Assembly (NCBI GenBank): GCA_003508835.1
Contig: PUFA01000003.1
Location: forward strand, 7,727,501-7,791,500
Origin: Eonycteris spelaea
Lineage: Eukaryota > Chordata > Mammalia > Chiroptera > Pteropodidae
DNA length: 64,000 bases
Direction: 5' to 3'
Part shown: positions 12,121 to 22,875 of the stretch, piece by piece
Layout of the letters: every line of letters begins with the position of its first letter
Position numbering within the stretch: the stretch's first letter is position 1
Translations under genes and position numbers: made by a program
Notes under the pieces: generated by a model
Seen by the model: the letters and a program-made list of their open reading frames with translations, nothing else
Databases searched by the model: none
What the model was told of the DNA's origin: nothing

Positions 12121-14350
12121 GAAAATACAAATAGCTTCAGAAACATGAACCAATGCAATGGTATTGAAACTCACTAGCTACACCTGATGTTGTCAGGATT
12201 CATATAGTGCAGTTTCCTCTATTTCTCTCAAAAAGACTGTCGAACACCACTAACACAGCATTCTGAGATGAGCAACTCCTTACTCATAATGTTTGGAAGA
12301 GATTTTTTTTTTTTTATTTCTATTTAACTTTTATCAGGCAAAGAAAAGATAAAGGAGGGAACGAGAAGGCTTTTCTGCAGGATCACTGTTATTTAGAATC
12401 TGTTTAGGATAAATATTTCTAAAGAAGGAAAGAAAGCTAAAAGGGGAGGAAAAAAATAAGAAAAGGAGCAGTTTGATGCAGAAAAATAACATTTTATAAT
12501 CCAACATCAGCCCTGGGTTTTGACTTTTGAATGAATCAGCTGGTGAGAACTTTTTGATCCAAAACAGGGAAAGATGCCAGCTGGCAACTCTAGAGGCAGA
12601 GTTCTAGAGGCTTGTAGAGCTCCTTCTAGTTCTATAAAAAGGTTTTAATAAGAAACATGCATTTAATTTATTACAGAAGAAAAGAAAAATCAGATCATTT
12701 ACTCTTGTAGTCTTAGCTAGAAATTATATGTTTAAAGGCCTATGAGATGAAAAATTTTGACAATATATAAGAAATTTTGATTTCATGCTTTGCTCACGGC
12801 AGATGTTTTTGTTTGTTTGTTTGCTTTTTGCATCCCAAATGATGTGATGTTAACTTAGCAGCAGGATGTGGTACCAACTCTGCAAAATGAAACTCACCTG
12901 TTCAAACAGTGTTGGCAACATCTATAGGCATTTCTATCGGGAAGGTGTAGGTCAGGGGCAAGTGATTAAGAATTTGAATGTACTGAAGTACAATTTATGA
13001 GTATTGGGGAACCTTACATTCATCATTAAATAATTTAGCCTATTTACTTAATGCCTCACATAGGTTTTAAAGTTAGGATTTCAGAATATTAGATATTATA
13101 TTATATATTCTGTAAGAAATAGGCCCAATGGAGTAAATCGGGATATAGGACAATGCTGCATATTTCATAATTTTATACTAAGCAGTCAAGTTTTCATTCT
13201 GGTAGGTCATTTGACTCTCTGCAGGTGGCTATGCCTGCCTCTGAAGAGAGAGCCCTGACTCACATGTTACACAAATGAAATGCGATTATCTTTGTGGGTA
13301 GCATCGTATTATTCAGAATAAGTCTTTAGGTCTAATATAAAGATCCTTCAAATAAATCATCCAGCTAAGCTTCTGTGGCCCCAAACTCCTAATTTAAAAA
13401 TGTTGATAAATGAAGTACCTCTTTAGTTAATAAATGAAGTATCTCTTTAGTTATCCTTTGTCAGCAACATTCATTTTAATGGAAAGTGAGTTTACAGGGT
13501 TACATGATTGAACTACTGAGCCAAGTCAGTGTTGGCAAATGATGGGCTAAATTATTGATGTTACACACTAATGAATTCTGATGAGAAATAAAACACAGAC
13601 ATTACGTTTCAAGTGGTTCATAATTATTTTTGTACTTTAAAAGCAATTTTATTCTTTTTCCAAATCATACTGGTTCTATAAAACAAAAACATAGTTAGTG
13701 ATTATACTAAAATTATTGAGTTTGTGGCAAAAAATGCTCTTGCAAGTTTTCATTTCTAGGAAGATAATGTTATTCACACTAGGTTTCTGATTTCCTTATA
13801 GACTTCTGGGAAAAGATAATTAAATTAAATGTCTAAATTTTAAAGCCAGAGTCTTTAAATAAGATAATCTGCTTTGCAACCATGGTTAGCATTTCAATAG
13901 ATGTGTTTATAACCTATGATATGTCTATCAACATATTTACTGGAGCTGTATTGAAATACCATAATTATTTCAGGTAATGACAAATACAGAGGGACTTCTG
14001 TGAAGCAGTTTTGTTTTAGTAAAGATGTTATTTTCAAATGTGTGATACGGAATAAGTGTGTATGATAAAATGATGGATATTTGAAGTCGGACCTGACGGT
14101 AATAATTGAAGCAGGTTCATATTCAGGAAAGGCACACAGTGGTCTATACATTCCATTATGTAATGACAGTGTCCTTTCATATTCCCTCATGACTTAACTG
14201 TCTCAGACTGAGACTTTAATTGTATGAGTCTGTGACCTTCCTTCTTTCTAGCGGAATGACTCAAAGGCTCAACATAAGAAGATCTTACACTGATATTTAA
14301 TGCAGAGGGAGCAGAAGTAGAAATCATAGTTGATGAGGTATTAGATCAAA
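12121..14350. other. Unique AT-rich sequence
   Basis: Apart from the 24-bp duplication at 13406-13453 and a (GTTT)n patch near 12810-12825, I recognise neither gene nor transposon. The 98-residue open frame on the minus strand at 13894-14190 has no coding-like codon use and no splice or translation context. Confidence 0.4.
13406..13453 (+). repeat. 24-bp tandem duplication
   Basis: Two adjacent 24-base units lie at 13406-13429 and 13430-13453. They differ at one base (ACCTC versus ATCTC). The unit contains AAATGAAGTA and CTCTTTAGTTA. It is a small, fairly young local duplication in unique sequence with no evident function. Confidence 0.95.
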
Positions 14351-14525
14351 GTTTCATCATTTGTTGGTCATGAGTAGGACGAGTCCCTTAGCTTCTCCAC
14401 AGCTCAGTTACCAACCCCCTTAAATGAGGCAATAGGTCTCTTCTATCAGAGAGGGTTGTTATAATTCAAAAATCAGACATGCATGAAACTGAAACCTGCT
14501 ATGTAAATATAAGGTAAATTTCTTA
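14350..14525 (+). mobile_element. Probable MIR SINE
   Basis: The segment has the MIR order: 'GAGTCCCTTAGCTTCTC', then 'CTCAGTTACC', then 'AAATGAGGCAATAGGTCTC', then 'GAGAGGGTTGTTATAATT'. Each phrase is a degraded form of the MIR consensus blocks for ttacttaacctctc, ctcagtttcc, aaatgggg and agggttgttgtgagg. It is strongly diverged, so the call is moderate. Confidence 0.5.
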
Positions 14526-16130
14526 TAGTTGCCTAGGATCTAGTTCATTTTAGGGAAGTCAACAGAATTAATGTGGAAAATATTCCCTTTAACAACTGAG
14601 GGATATAATGCAGGGGAAGAGAATGAGAAGAGTTTTCAAGTCAAGGTTGGGTTGACACACTAGATTATATTCCCCTTAAAATAGCATATGTGGACTATAC
14701 AAGAATGAAAATTCAAAGATAAAACTTCTTTCATGTGTTTGATTGAGGTAGGAGATGCAGTACAGGGTACTACAGTTCTCAGTTAGTGTACACAATATGA
14801 AATTTCAAAAAAAAAAGGGCTTGTTTATCTTAACTCTGTAACATCTCACTTTCACAGTAAGGTTTACTGACTCATTTCCTTCATCTTCATAATTTTCTCT
14901 TTATCTATGGTAGACTTGGCACCATTTGTGAATAACAAGGCTACTTCGAATTTTATCTCTTTAGCATTTTATTTAAAAACTTTATCTTAATATCTTCCTC
15001 ATTATAACTACACTGTTCATTGTTCTATAATCTTGATACTTTGGAATGAAAAATCATGTGTCTGAGTTAAACTCATATCAAAGCAGCATCATTATATAAT
15101 GATGATGCTAAGTTGTATGAAAAATACCTACTGGATATGCTCCATTAGTCACTAATTTTCAAACTTAAAGTTCTGTCTTTGAAAAACTCCTCTCCCCCAC
15201 AACACTGACATGGCTCCTCCACTTGAAAAATGTACTGCCTGTATAAAGTGAATTTAAAAATGATAAAAATGTTGAGTATTATTTTAAATCCAAGAAAATA
15301 ATCAGGATAAATACAAATTTATATCTTGCTAATAAAAACAATTACAAATATGCTTACCTTATTTTAAAAATTTAAAAAAGCAATACATTTTGGTTTTAAC
15401 ATGTTATTTCACAGAATAAAGGGAGTAGATAATTTAATTCATGAAATTAAATGTTGGTAAATGATTTATTAACTTTCTGAATCTACATCACATTGACATG
15501 TGTATGAAATGGGTATAGTTCAATCTTAGATATCAATATTTGAATTGAGATTCTCCTGCATTTATTTTCAAATGGAAGGAAGATAGGTGATGTGACATTA
15601 CCATTGTTATCTACAGGTACTTATGAATGCTGTCAGAGAGAATCTTGTAGATATTAGGAGAGATTAAAGAGTCAGAAGACAACACTATAAGTGATGAACA
15701 AAAAACAATGAACTAGAGAGTGAAAGGTTAGGAACAAAGTGGAAACCACTTTGAGGAAAACAGGAAATAGAAATATGAGGCTATGATGGGGGTGGTGAAA
15801 GAAGCTCTAAACACACTCAAATTAATATTTGGCAGCTAAGTCATCAAATGAGAAGAATAAAATAAACATGATTATATTGAGTCAAGAAGAACTTCATTTA
15901 TTCAACATCTTTATTAAAATGTTCCTAGGTATTATCTTAGGTTCTATATGTTAAATTCTAAGTGCTAATTAAACAATGATACTCCCTAAGTTGGGTCTAC
16001 TGGAGATGTGGCCCTGATCACTTTTGTACCTAATTTTGTACTCTGCTCTACTCCAGCTCTGTTATTCACCCACACAGGTCCTCTAAATCTACCCAAAGAA
16101 AACCATTCAGCTGAGTTGCTGATTCAATTA
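14526..16130. other. Unique AT-rich sequence
   Basis: I see no gene or recognisable transposon. A small perfect palindrome (ATCATTATATAATGAT) lies near 15088-15103 but is short and embedded in AT-rich sequence. Confidence 0.4.
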
Positions 16131-16139
16131 CATGCAGTT

Positions 16140-16627
16140 AATTTTGCATTCATTTCTTAATTTTATTCAAAATATTTTCTAATTTTACTTATAATTTAAT
16201 TGTTGAAACATGTAATGTAGAAATGTGTTTATTTCCAAATATTTGAAAAGCTTTTCAAATATCTTTTAATTATTGATTTCTAATAATTCCATTGTGGTCA
16301 GAAAACATATTCTTCACTATTTTAGTCCTTTTACATTCATTGGGACTTGTTTTAAGAACATATATATGGTACATGTTTGGAAATGTTCCATATGCATTTA
16401 AAATAATGTATATTCAGCTATTGTTGAATGGAAGGCTCTGTACATGTCAGTTAGGTCAAGTTAGTTGATGGTGCTGTTCAACTCTTCTATGCTCTTATTA
16501 ATTTTCTCTTTGCATGTTCTATCAAATCCTGGAGAGGAGTATTGAAATCTCAAATTATAATTATGCATATTTTTATAGTTTTCTCAATACTTGCTTAATA
16601 TATTTTTGAAATTTTCTTATTAAATGC

Positions 16628-16658
<31 letters not shown>

Positions 16659-17300
16659 GTATTTAGGATTGTTATATGTGCTTGGATTGATTTCTTCTCA
16701 ATAAAATAACCCTCTTGATCTCTGGTAATTTTCTAGTTATGAAGTTTACTTTGTCTGATATTAACACAGCCTCTCCAACTTATATTTCATGTTGCGTGGC
16801 ATGTCTTTTTCCATCTTTCACTTTTAACTTATCAGCATCTTCATATTTATAGTGTATAATTTTCAGACAATTAAGTTTGAATCTTATATGTTTTTTAATT
16901 GTGACTTTATCTGTTGTTTTTTAACTTGGGGTTTTTAGTCCATTTATATTTAATAAAACTTTTGATATGGTTAAACTTAAGTCTACAGAATCAATATTTT
17001 TGCTGGATAAAAAAATTGGTAGCATTTTTTTTTTTTACTTTCATCAGTTTAAAAATATTCTTCTATGTTTTCTGCCCTCTATAGTTTTTGATGAGATGAT
17101 AGAGGTGGTTTTTGATTTCCTTTCTTCTGGCCACTTTTAGATTTTATCTTTATCTTTAATTTTCTTTACCTTTAGTTTTCAGGAAATGATTACAATGTAC
17201 CTAGGTATTATTTTAATGTATATATCTTTTCAGAGCTTTTTTGAGTTTATTGGATGTATAATTTGTATTTTTCACCAAAATGACCATATCATTCTTATAT
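16140..17300 (-). mobile_element. L1 fragment, antisense, old
   Basis: The plus strand shows the complement of L1 ORF2, with landmarks in order. These are 'CCATTGTGGTCAGAAAACAT', 'GAATGGAAGGCTCTGTACAT', 'GTCAGTTAGGTCAAGTTAG', 'TTCAACTCTTCTATGCTC' and 'TTACTTTGTCTGATATTAAC'. The element is degraded by many substitutions and small indels and belongs to an old subfamily. A (GT)n microsatellite at 16627-16658 sits inside it. It is non-coding. Confidence 0.9.
16627..16658 (+). repeat. (GT)n microsatellite inside L1
   Basis: An alternating GT run is preceded by two GC-GT steps (GCGTGCGTGT). It is long enough to be polymorphic in a population and can adopt Z-DNA under torsion. It arose within the antisense L1. 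Confidence 0.95.
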
Positions 17301-17334
17301 ATTTTATGATTTAAGTGCACTCCTTTCTGGTAGC

Positions 17335-17955
17335 TGGTAAATTAAGCTATGGTACTACCATAAGACTGTCAGAGCCCAACACAGTCTGTCCCCAAATATT
17401 CCACAATGGCCTACTGAGTACTTTAATTAAACTTACTTGACAAGCAGCCAGGGCCAGAAGGGCACCTTGAATTCCCTGTTTCCTTGGATGCAGGAGATAT
17501 ATCTCTCATGTGAAAGGTGTCCTCACTTCACCTGGAGGACACCCCTTCCCTTATTCTAGTTGTTTCACTAGAATGAAACAGCTCAGAGCCAAAAAGTCTG
17601 GAAAATCAACTCTTACTACCTCTTTTCTAATTTACTACTTCGTTTAAATTTCTCACTGATAAATATCAAACCTTGCTTAGATTCCTTTCTTTTGAGCACT
17701 AACTTGTTTCATCCTGTCAATTTCTCATGACTTATTGTTACTTTGTCTAAATAATATAAAAAGGTGCCTATTTTGATCATTTCTTTAAGCCTCATTTTAT
17801 GATCTGAGCATCATATTGTGATTCTCCTGTGTTCATGTGTTAAATTAGTTGTTCTCCTGTTAATCTAGCCTTGTGTCAATTTTATTATTTTATTACTAGT
17901 CCTGCCATAAGAACTAAAGAAAGGTAAAGGGAAGGGTGAATTCTCTCCCTAAACA
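17335..17955 (+). mobile_element. LTR-like segment (MER21-like ERV LTR?)
   Basis: This segment is more GC-balanced than its surroundings and sits directly against the antisense L1. It ends with phrases typical of LTR R/U5 regions in my memory of ERV LTRs: 'CTCCTGTTAATCTAGCCTTG', 'TGTCAATTTTATTATTT' and a closing purine-rich 'AAAGAAAGGTAAAGGGAAGG'. No internal retroviral sequence follows. I could not confirm target-site duplications. An old unclassified repeat or unique sequence is the alternative. Confidence 0.4.
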
Positions 17956-18184
17956 ATAAGAAGAAATACCTAAGATGTATAGGCCAAAATTTTAGCACTT
18001 GGTTTGATAAATTAATGGTCAAAAATTATTTATTGACTGTTCAATGCATTTCTGCCATATCAAACTGAAATTAGCCTGTTATCAGTGGCCTTATTTAAGA
18101 CCTTACTTTATTTATCTCTTGCTTTCACTGTCTTCCTCTGGGACTATCTAATCTCAGTAACAGAGACAAAGAAAATTGCCAAGT

Positions 18185-18420
18185 TTGGTAGTTGAGAGCA
18201 GTACCCTCCAGCCAAACTGCCTGGGTTTAAATCTTTTCTCTCCTATTAGTTAAGTGACCCTGGGCAAAATATGTAATCTCCATATGCTTAAATTTCCTTT
18301 TCCATAAAATGGGGATACTATGATAGCACCTCCTAGGGTTCTTTGAGAATTAGTTGAATTAAAATTTATAAAGTACTGATGACAATGTCTGACACATAGT
18401 AAGGACTAGATAAATGCCTG
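18185..18420 (+). mobile_element. MIR SINE, nearly full length
   Basis: MIR blocks occur in consensus order: 'GTTGAGAGCAGTACCCTCC', 'CTGCCTGGGTTTAAATC', 'AAGTGACCCTGGGCAAA', 'CCATAAAATGGGGATACTA', 'CACCTCCTAGGGTTCTTTG', 'AATTAAAATTTATAAAGTAC' and 'GACACATAGTAAGGACTAGA'. This is one of the best-preserved old repeats in the window. It has the tRNA-related head, the central core and the L2-like 3' end. Confidence 0.9.
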
Positions 18421-18479
18421 GTTAAAGAAAGAAAGAAAATCAAGAAACAATGTCTATCCCATAGCCCTGAAATCTGTTT

Positions 18480-19235
18480 TCCAAGTTTCTCATACTTCCT
18501 CTGCTTGCAGGTATTCTCCTCCCTCCATCTCACATAATGTTCTTCTTCCTCTATTTATCTTCAATTACTCATTCCTGGAAGCCAGTTTTAAGTTCCATCT
18601 CTTTTATAAAAGTATTGCCCTGAATTTAGGCCTAAGTAGCTCTCTCTACTTCCCAGACAACAAAAAGGTTTCTGTCTATACCTGGTAACACTTACCCATA
18701 TGACTAATTATTCCCTAATATTTTGTATATCTACTTTTCATTTTATTTCTGATATTCCCTGTCTTGCATTTTTATTCTTCAATAATTTAAAATTGGTTCT
18801 TAAAATTAGTTCCCCTGTACACTATGCACATGCTGTTTTATTCTTACATATCTTTATTTTTGTCTCAGATATTTTCTTTTTACAACCCCCTATGCATCTT
18901 TTGTTGAGGCCTCCTTCACCTTTCAAGATTTGGTTTAGGAGTTATCCCCTTCAGAAAATTGACCTTACATTCACAGAACAGGCTAAGTGCTCTTTTTGCC
19001 ATCATTTATATTTATACGATATATTTGTCTGCCTCCTCCTCGATGAGATTGCAAGCTCTTTGAAGACAGAGATTATACCTTTGGACTCTCAGCATCTAGA
19101 AAAATGTCTTTCACACTGTAGGCAACCCCCCAAAAGGGATCTTGAATTTAATTGATATTCTTCAATTTAACTATAAGCTGCTTAAGGTCAAAGATCACAA
19201 TGTATATTATATGTATTCTATTGGCACTCAATAAC
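18480..19235 (+). mobile_element. L2 LINE 3' portion
   Basis: The region carries L2 3'-end text, notably 'CTCCTCGATGAGATTGCAAG', 'CTCTTTGAAGACAGAGATT' and 'TTGGCACTCAATAACTAC' at the end. Upstream parts, such as 'GGAAGCCAGTTTTAAGTTCC', fit the L2 mid region. A 151-codon open frame at 18700-19155 lies inside it. That frame is a chance reading of the repeat, with no match to L2 reverse transcriptase that I can see. Confidence 0.7.
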
Positions 19236-19239
19236 TACA

Positions 19240-19880
19240 GATGAAATTGGTATTTCAGTATGTTATGGAAATGGACATTCCCCACCACCATCAATCAAAA
19301 CGGAATTCTAGAGGAATCTTTTACTATAGAACGATAATGAAACAATCAGTTCTAAAGGTAGGGGTGTAGAAGAAATGAACTTATATGTTGTTCTCTTTCA
19401 CTCACAATTTTCTGGCAAGGACATTTAAATCTATAGTCAACTAGCTATAGTCAACTTTGGATGAGGGCAGGATGTTGATTTTACATTTAACAGAAGATAC
19501 GGATTAAAATGTGACTCATTTATTTGGATGTTTTAATTTAGAACATTTGTTTAATTCTTTTAGTTTATGTGTTTATGCATAATTTAAAGTTGAGGCAAGA
19601 ATCGTTAAAAGGTATTAATTAAGAAGCATTTCTTTTGTTACATTATATGATTTACGTTATAGAGGTGCACCTAATATACGTAGTTTCTTCAATTCCCAAG
19701 AGTCTGAAATGATATCAGACATGCAAGTGCAAGTTCCTCAAGGTGAGATGACTGGAAGTTATAAAAGCTTCTGTGATTAACTAATTTTGGCAAATTTTAG
19801 CAAGTATTGCATTTTTGGAATCATCTTACAACAGTATGAGGAAAAACAGGGAAAAAAAATAAGTAAAAGCTATAAATTGT
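19240..19880. other. Unique sequence with a tiny tandem repeat
   Basis: I recognise no element. CTATAGTCAACTAG is followed at once by CTATAGTCAACTTT near 19432-19458, a two-copy repeat of 14 bases. Nothing suggests a gene. Confidence 0.4.
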
Positions 19881-20040
19881 CTACCATGTACAGGCCACAT
19901 TGTACACATTGTCTCATCTAATTCTTACTGCAACCCTGAGGTTAGTGCTGTTTATACTTATTCTGTCTCCCAGGTGATACTTCCAAACAAGCAAGCAACC
20001 AACTCTCCAACTCACCTAGGCTGAAACTCATACTTCAGTG
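19880..20040 (-). mobile_element. MIR SINE
   Basis: The plus strand shows the complement of MIR: 'CTACCATGTACAGGCCACAT', 'CATTGTCTCATCTAATTC', 'CTGCAACCCTGAGGTTAG' and 'CTGTTTATACTTATTCTGTC'. The 3' L2-like end lies on the low-coordinate side, so the element is in minus orientation. Confidence 0.75.
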
Positions 20041-20214
20041 TTCAGGGACGTTAAGTCTCTATTTTCAGTTCCACAGAGATAGGGATTAAGCATCAATAAC
20101 ATAAATTTACTCTGAGCTATTTTGAACTATTTATTTATTTATACAAATAATAAAGCAAAATATCTTGCTAAAATGCATTTCAATACCTCTTATGTCATTT
20201 CATATGCCTCTTCC

Positions 20215-20350
20215 TTATTTTATTTTTTCCTTAGCACATAGCACTACTATATTTTTAACTTGATTGTTTATTGTCTTGTTTTGCCCACTGAAATGTAAAT
20301 TCCATAAAGGTAAAAAAAAAAATTTGTTTGTTCTGTTTATTATTGTATCT
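20215..20350 (+). mobile_element. L2 LINE 3'-end scrap
   Basis: 'TAGCACATAGCACTACTATA', then 'TTATTGTCTTGTTTTGCCC', 'ACTGAAATGTAAATTCCATA' and 'TATTATTGTATC' follow the order of the last ~130 bases of L2 (actagaatgtaagctccatgagg...). It is a short, diverged remnant just before a larger antisense L1. Confidence 0.55.
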
Positions 20351-22157
20351 TTTTTCATGAAAGAGTTTTCATTTTTATATGATCAAATTTAACAATATTT
20401 TCCTTACTAGTTTACTCCCCTCGTTTAAGAAGGACTTTCCTACCATTCAATATTCTATATTAAAAAAAAAAGGTAGTATAGAGTTTTAATGCTTATTCTA
20501 CAATCTATATAAACATACAAAATAATCTATTTTATTCTACTCTTCAGATATTTACTTGTATTTTTGAGATAACTGACAAATAAATAGTACACCCTCACTT
20601 ATATAGTTTGAAATCCTAGTTTTATTCTATTTTACATACCAAATATTTGTGGGACATTCTTGGATTCCCTATTTCAGTTAGGTCTGTTGCTTGTTTTGTA
20701 AATAAAGTTTTATTGTGACACAGTTATATCCAACCATACTATTTTCTAAGGCTACTTTCCTGCTACAAGGCAGAGTTGAAAAGTTGCAAGAGAGACTGTC
20801 TGTTCTGCAAATCTAAAAACATTTACCATCAGACTTCATAAAGAAAGGTTATCAACTGCTCTATTTTGTTTTATAGATCTTTTTATTTATTCCTGCATTA
20901 TAATGCTATTTTAATTTAATTAGTGTGGCTTTTTGATATGTTTTGCTACCCAGTTTCATAAGTTCCTAGACTCAACCTGAAAATAATTTTCTTTTTAACA
21001 AATGTCAGAGCTATTCTTGTGGATTTTTATCTTCTAAATGCATTTTAATCACCTTTTCAAGTTCACTGAAAAATCCTGTGTGGATTTTGAGTGTGACCGC
21101 TTTGAATTTATGAATTTTTCGAATGTTGAGACTTTAAATAATTGGCATCTTCCCAAAATGTATAATTTTCTCATTCATGAAAATGATACATATATTTACT
21201 TTTATTTAGGTCTTTGATTATATCTTTTCATTATTTTTTAGTAGCTCTCTCCAAAAGGATTGAGATAACTTTTTATTAGGTTTATTATTAGGAACTTTAT
21301 ATTTCAGGTTGCCATTTTAAGTAACTATCATTAATTCAGATGCTCTTCTGGTTGATATTCCTAGATTTTCTAAGAGAAACAACATATTGTCAGGCAATTA
21401 TGATAGTTTTGTCATTTTTGCACACAGTATCTGTACCTCTTAATCATTTTTCTTGGCTTACTGCTAAGGCTTCAGTGAAGTGATGCACAGTAATGATGAT
21501 AGCAGGAATCCTTATTTTTTACCCTACTTTTAATAAAATGCTTCTAGTAATTTATCATTTAGTATATTTTATCAAGTTAAGGGAGTTTTGCTCTAAACTA
21601 CTTTGTGATTTCTATTAGAGTAAGTATATGTTGCTCTTGTTAGCAAATTTTTAAAGAATATATAATTACATATAATCTTTCTCCTTTAATAGTATCATAT
21701 TAAATTACATTAATATGTTTCCTAAAGTTGAATTTCATTGCAGTTGAATAAAAACTCACAGGTTTTGATATGTGAGACTCTTATTTAAAAAGTTTAAGGA
21801 GATGTGCTAATATTTCCCATTGTGATTATAAAGTTTTAAAGTTTTCTCTGGCTTTCAATTAGTCCTTACTTTACATATTCTGAAGTTATGTTGTCATGTG
21901 CATTAAGTTCATAACTGATATGTCTATGTATTTTAACAATAGGAAATACCCATATTTGAGTGTTTTCTTTTTGCCTTGAAGTCTCTCTCTCTGTTTTTAA
22001 ATTAGAACTTATTATTTTTTTCTGGGCTCTTCATTCAAGTTTATATTTGTCTAAGGTGCATCTCTTCTAAATGAAATGGATTTTGTTTTTACAACCAATC
22101 TGTAAATCTGTACTTTAAACTGTGTAATGAAACCATATACAGTTATTATGATTACTG
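20350..22157 (-). mobile_element. L1 fragment, antisense, carrying two later insertions
   Basis: The plus strand reads as the complement of L1 ORF2 and flanks. Landmarks include 'GAGCTATTCTTGTGGATTTT', a 'TTTATTAGGTTTATTATTAG' block, 'AACATATTGTCAGGCAATTA' and the block preceding 'GGTTTTGATATGTGAGACTC'. It is interrupted by a hAT-type element (20685-20862). At 22158 it is interrupted again by a 5S rRNA retrocopy, after which L1-like text resumes at about 22404. Both insertions are therefore younger than this L1. Confidence 0.8.
20685..20862 (-). mobile_element. hAT-type DNA transposon remnant (non-autonomous)
   Basis: The text 'TTTTGTAAATAAAGTTTTAT', 'GGCAGAGTTGAAAAGTTGC', 'AGAGAGACTGTCTGTTCTGC' and 'AAAGAAAGGTTATCAACTGC' is the complement of a common mammalian short DNA transposon. 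Its consensus starts near 'caggggttggcaaact' and ends near 'aaactttatttacaaa'. I believe the family belongs to the hAT-Charlie group. It codes for nothing. It splits the antisense L1, which dates it as younger than that L1. Confidence 0.7.
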
Positions 22158-22165
22158 ACATGGTT

Positions 22166-22395
22166 CAGTCTATACCCATGCTATCCTGAATAAGCCTGAT
22201 CCTGTCTGATCTCAGAAGCTAAGCAGGGTTGGGCCTGGTTAGTACTTGGATGGGAGACCACTTTGGAAGACTAGGTGCTGTAGGCATAAAAAGAGGTTTT
22301 AAATAAGGGATTGTAAGCTGACAAGGTCCTTGCAATCTGTGAGGTCAACCTAGGGTTGCCTCGCCTAAAAATAATTAAATATAATAATAATAATA
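22166..22395 (+). mobile_element. Retrotransposed insertion: 5S rRNA pseudogene plus 3' extension and (AAT)n tail
   Basis: The unit consists of a 5S rRNA-like head (22168-22287), about 90 bases of unrelated sequence, and an A-rich tail resolving into (AAT)n at about 22378-22395. It is bounded by ACATGGTT at 22158-22165 and ATATGGTT at 22396-22403. These differ at one base and fit a short target-site duplication within the antisense L1. The layout fits L1-mediated retrotransposition of a Pol III transcript that read past its terminator, or a chimeric cDNA. Confidence 0.7.
22168..22287 (+). pseudogene. 5S ribosomal RNA pseudogene
   Basis: The 120-base stretch aligns end to end with vertebrate 5S rRNA as I know it. 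It opens with GTCTATACCCATG and contains 'CTGATCTCAGAAGCTAAGC', 'GGGCCTGGTTAGTACTTGG' and 'ATGGGAGACC'. It closes with 'GGTGCTGTAGGC'. The Pol III internal promoter is largely kept: the A box is near AAGCTAAGCAGG, the intermediate element is in the middle, and the C box is near GTACTTGGATGGGAGACC. Several positions that are CpG in functional 5S read TG or CA here, and the first helix is altered. It is therefore a decayed copy and not a working rRNA gene. A TTTT terminator-like run lies at 22297-22300. Dispersed single 5S pseudogenes are common in primate genomes. Confidence 0.95.
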
Positions 22396-22403
22396 ATATG
22401 GTT

Positions 22404-22765
22404 GGGATTATTTTGTACATTTTTATATTCTTCCTGTCCTTTTTGTATTTTTCAATTTTAGATTTTTATGGTACTTTTTTTCTCTAGTATTTTGGAAATG
22501 ACAAATCTTATTTCTAGACTTCTAGTATATATTCTTAAATTATTAGCAACTACATTAAAATACCTTTTTTACTACTATCTAGAATTAAGCAGTAAAATTT
22601 AGCAATTTAATATTATTCTTCAATCATAATATTACTAACTGTATATATTTTAAAAGTCCAAATTTCTATATTTTTTTGTCTTAAAAAATCACCTAGCTTC
22701 AGAGATTTTCTTTTATATCACATTGTTAAGTGATTTTATGTTTTTATCCCGTTTTTCCTGGTTCC
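22404..22765 (-). mobile_element. L1 fragment, antisense (continuation)
   Basis: After the 5S insertion the plus strand resumes L1-complement text with 'GGTTGGGATTATTTTGTAC' and the T-rich stretch 'TTTTTGTATTTTTCAATTTT'. The join across the insertion reads as one continuous L1. The downstream end is vague and fades into unique AT-rich sequence by about 22765. Confidence 0.6.
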
Positions 22766-22780
22766 TTTTTATTTGCGCAG

Positions 22781-22875
22781 TTCTCCTCTGAGCTGCCCCT
22801 GCATGTATTGTGTAGGTGAGGAGTTAGAGTCACATACACAGATGTTTGTGCAAGGAGGTTGGAGGAACATGCCAG
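22781..22875 (+). other. Splice-framed segment, possible non-coding or orphan exon
   Basis: A strong acceptor-like sequence (pyrimidine tract ending TTTGCGCAG at 22780) is followed 95 bases later by a strong donor (CCAG then GTGAGT at 22876). One reading frame, beginning at the second base, is open throughout for 31 codons; the other two contain stops. The segment is more GC-rich than its flanks. There is no further evidence of transcription, and chance splice-site pairs are frequent, so this is only a candidate. Confidence 0.2.

Noticed and set aside
18700..19155. 151-codon plus-strand frame
   Set aside because: It lies within degraded L2 sequence, has AT-driven codon use and shows no reverse-transcriptase motif.
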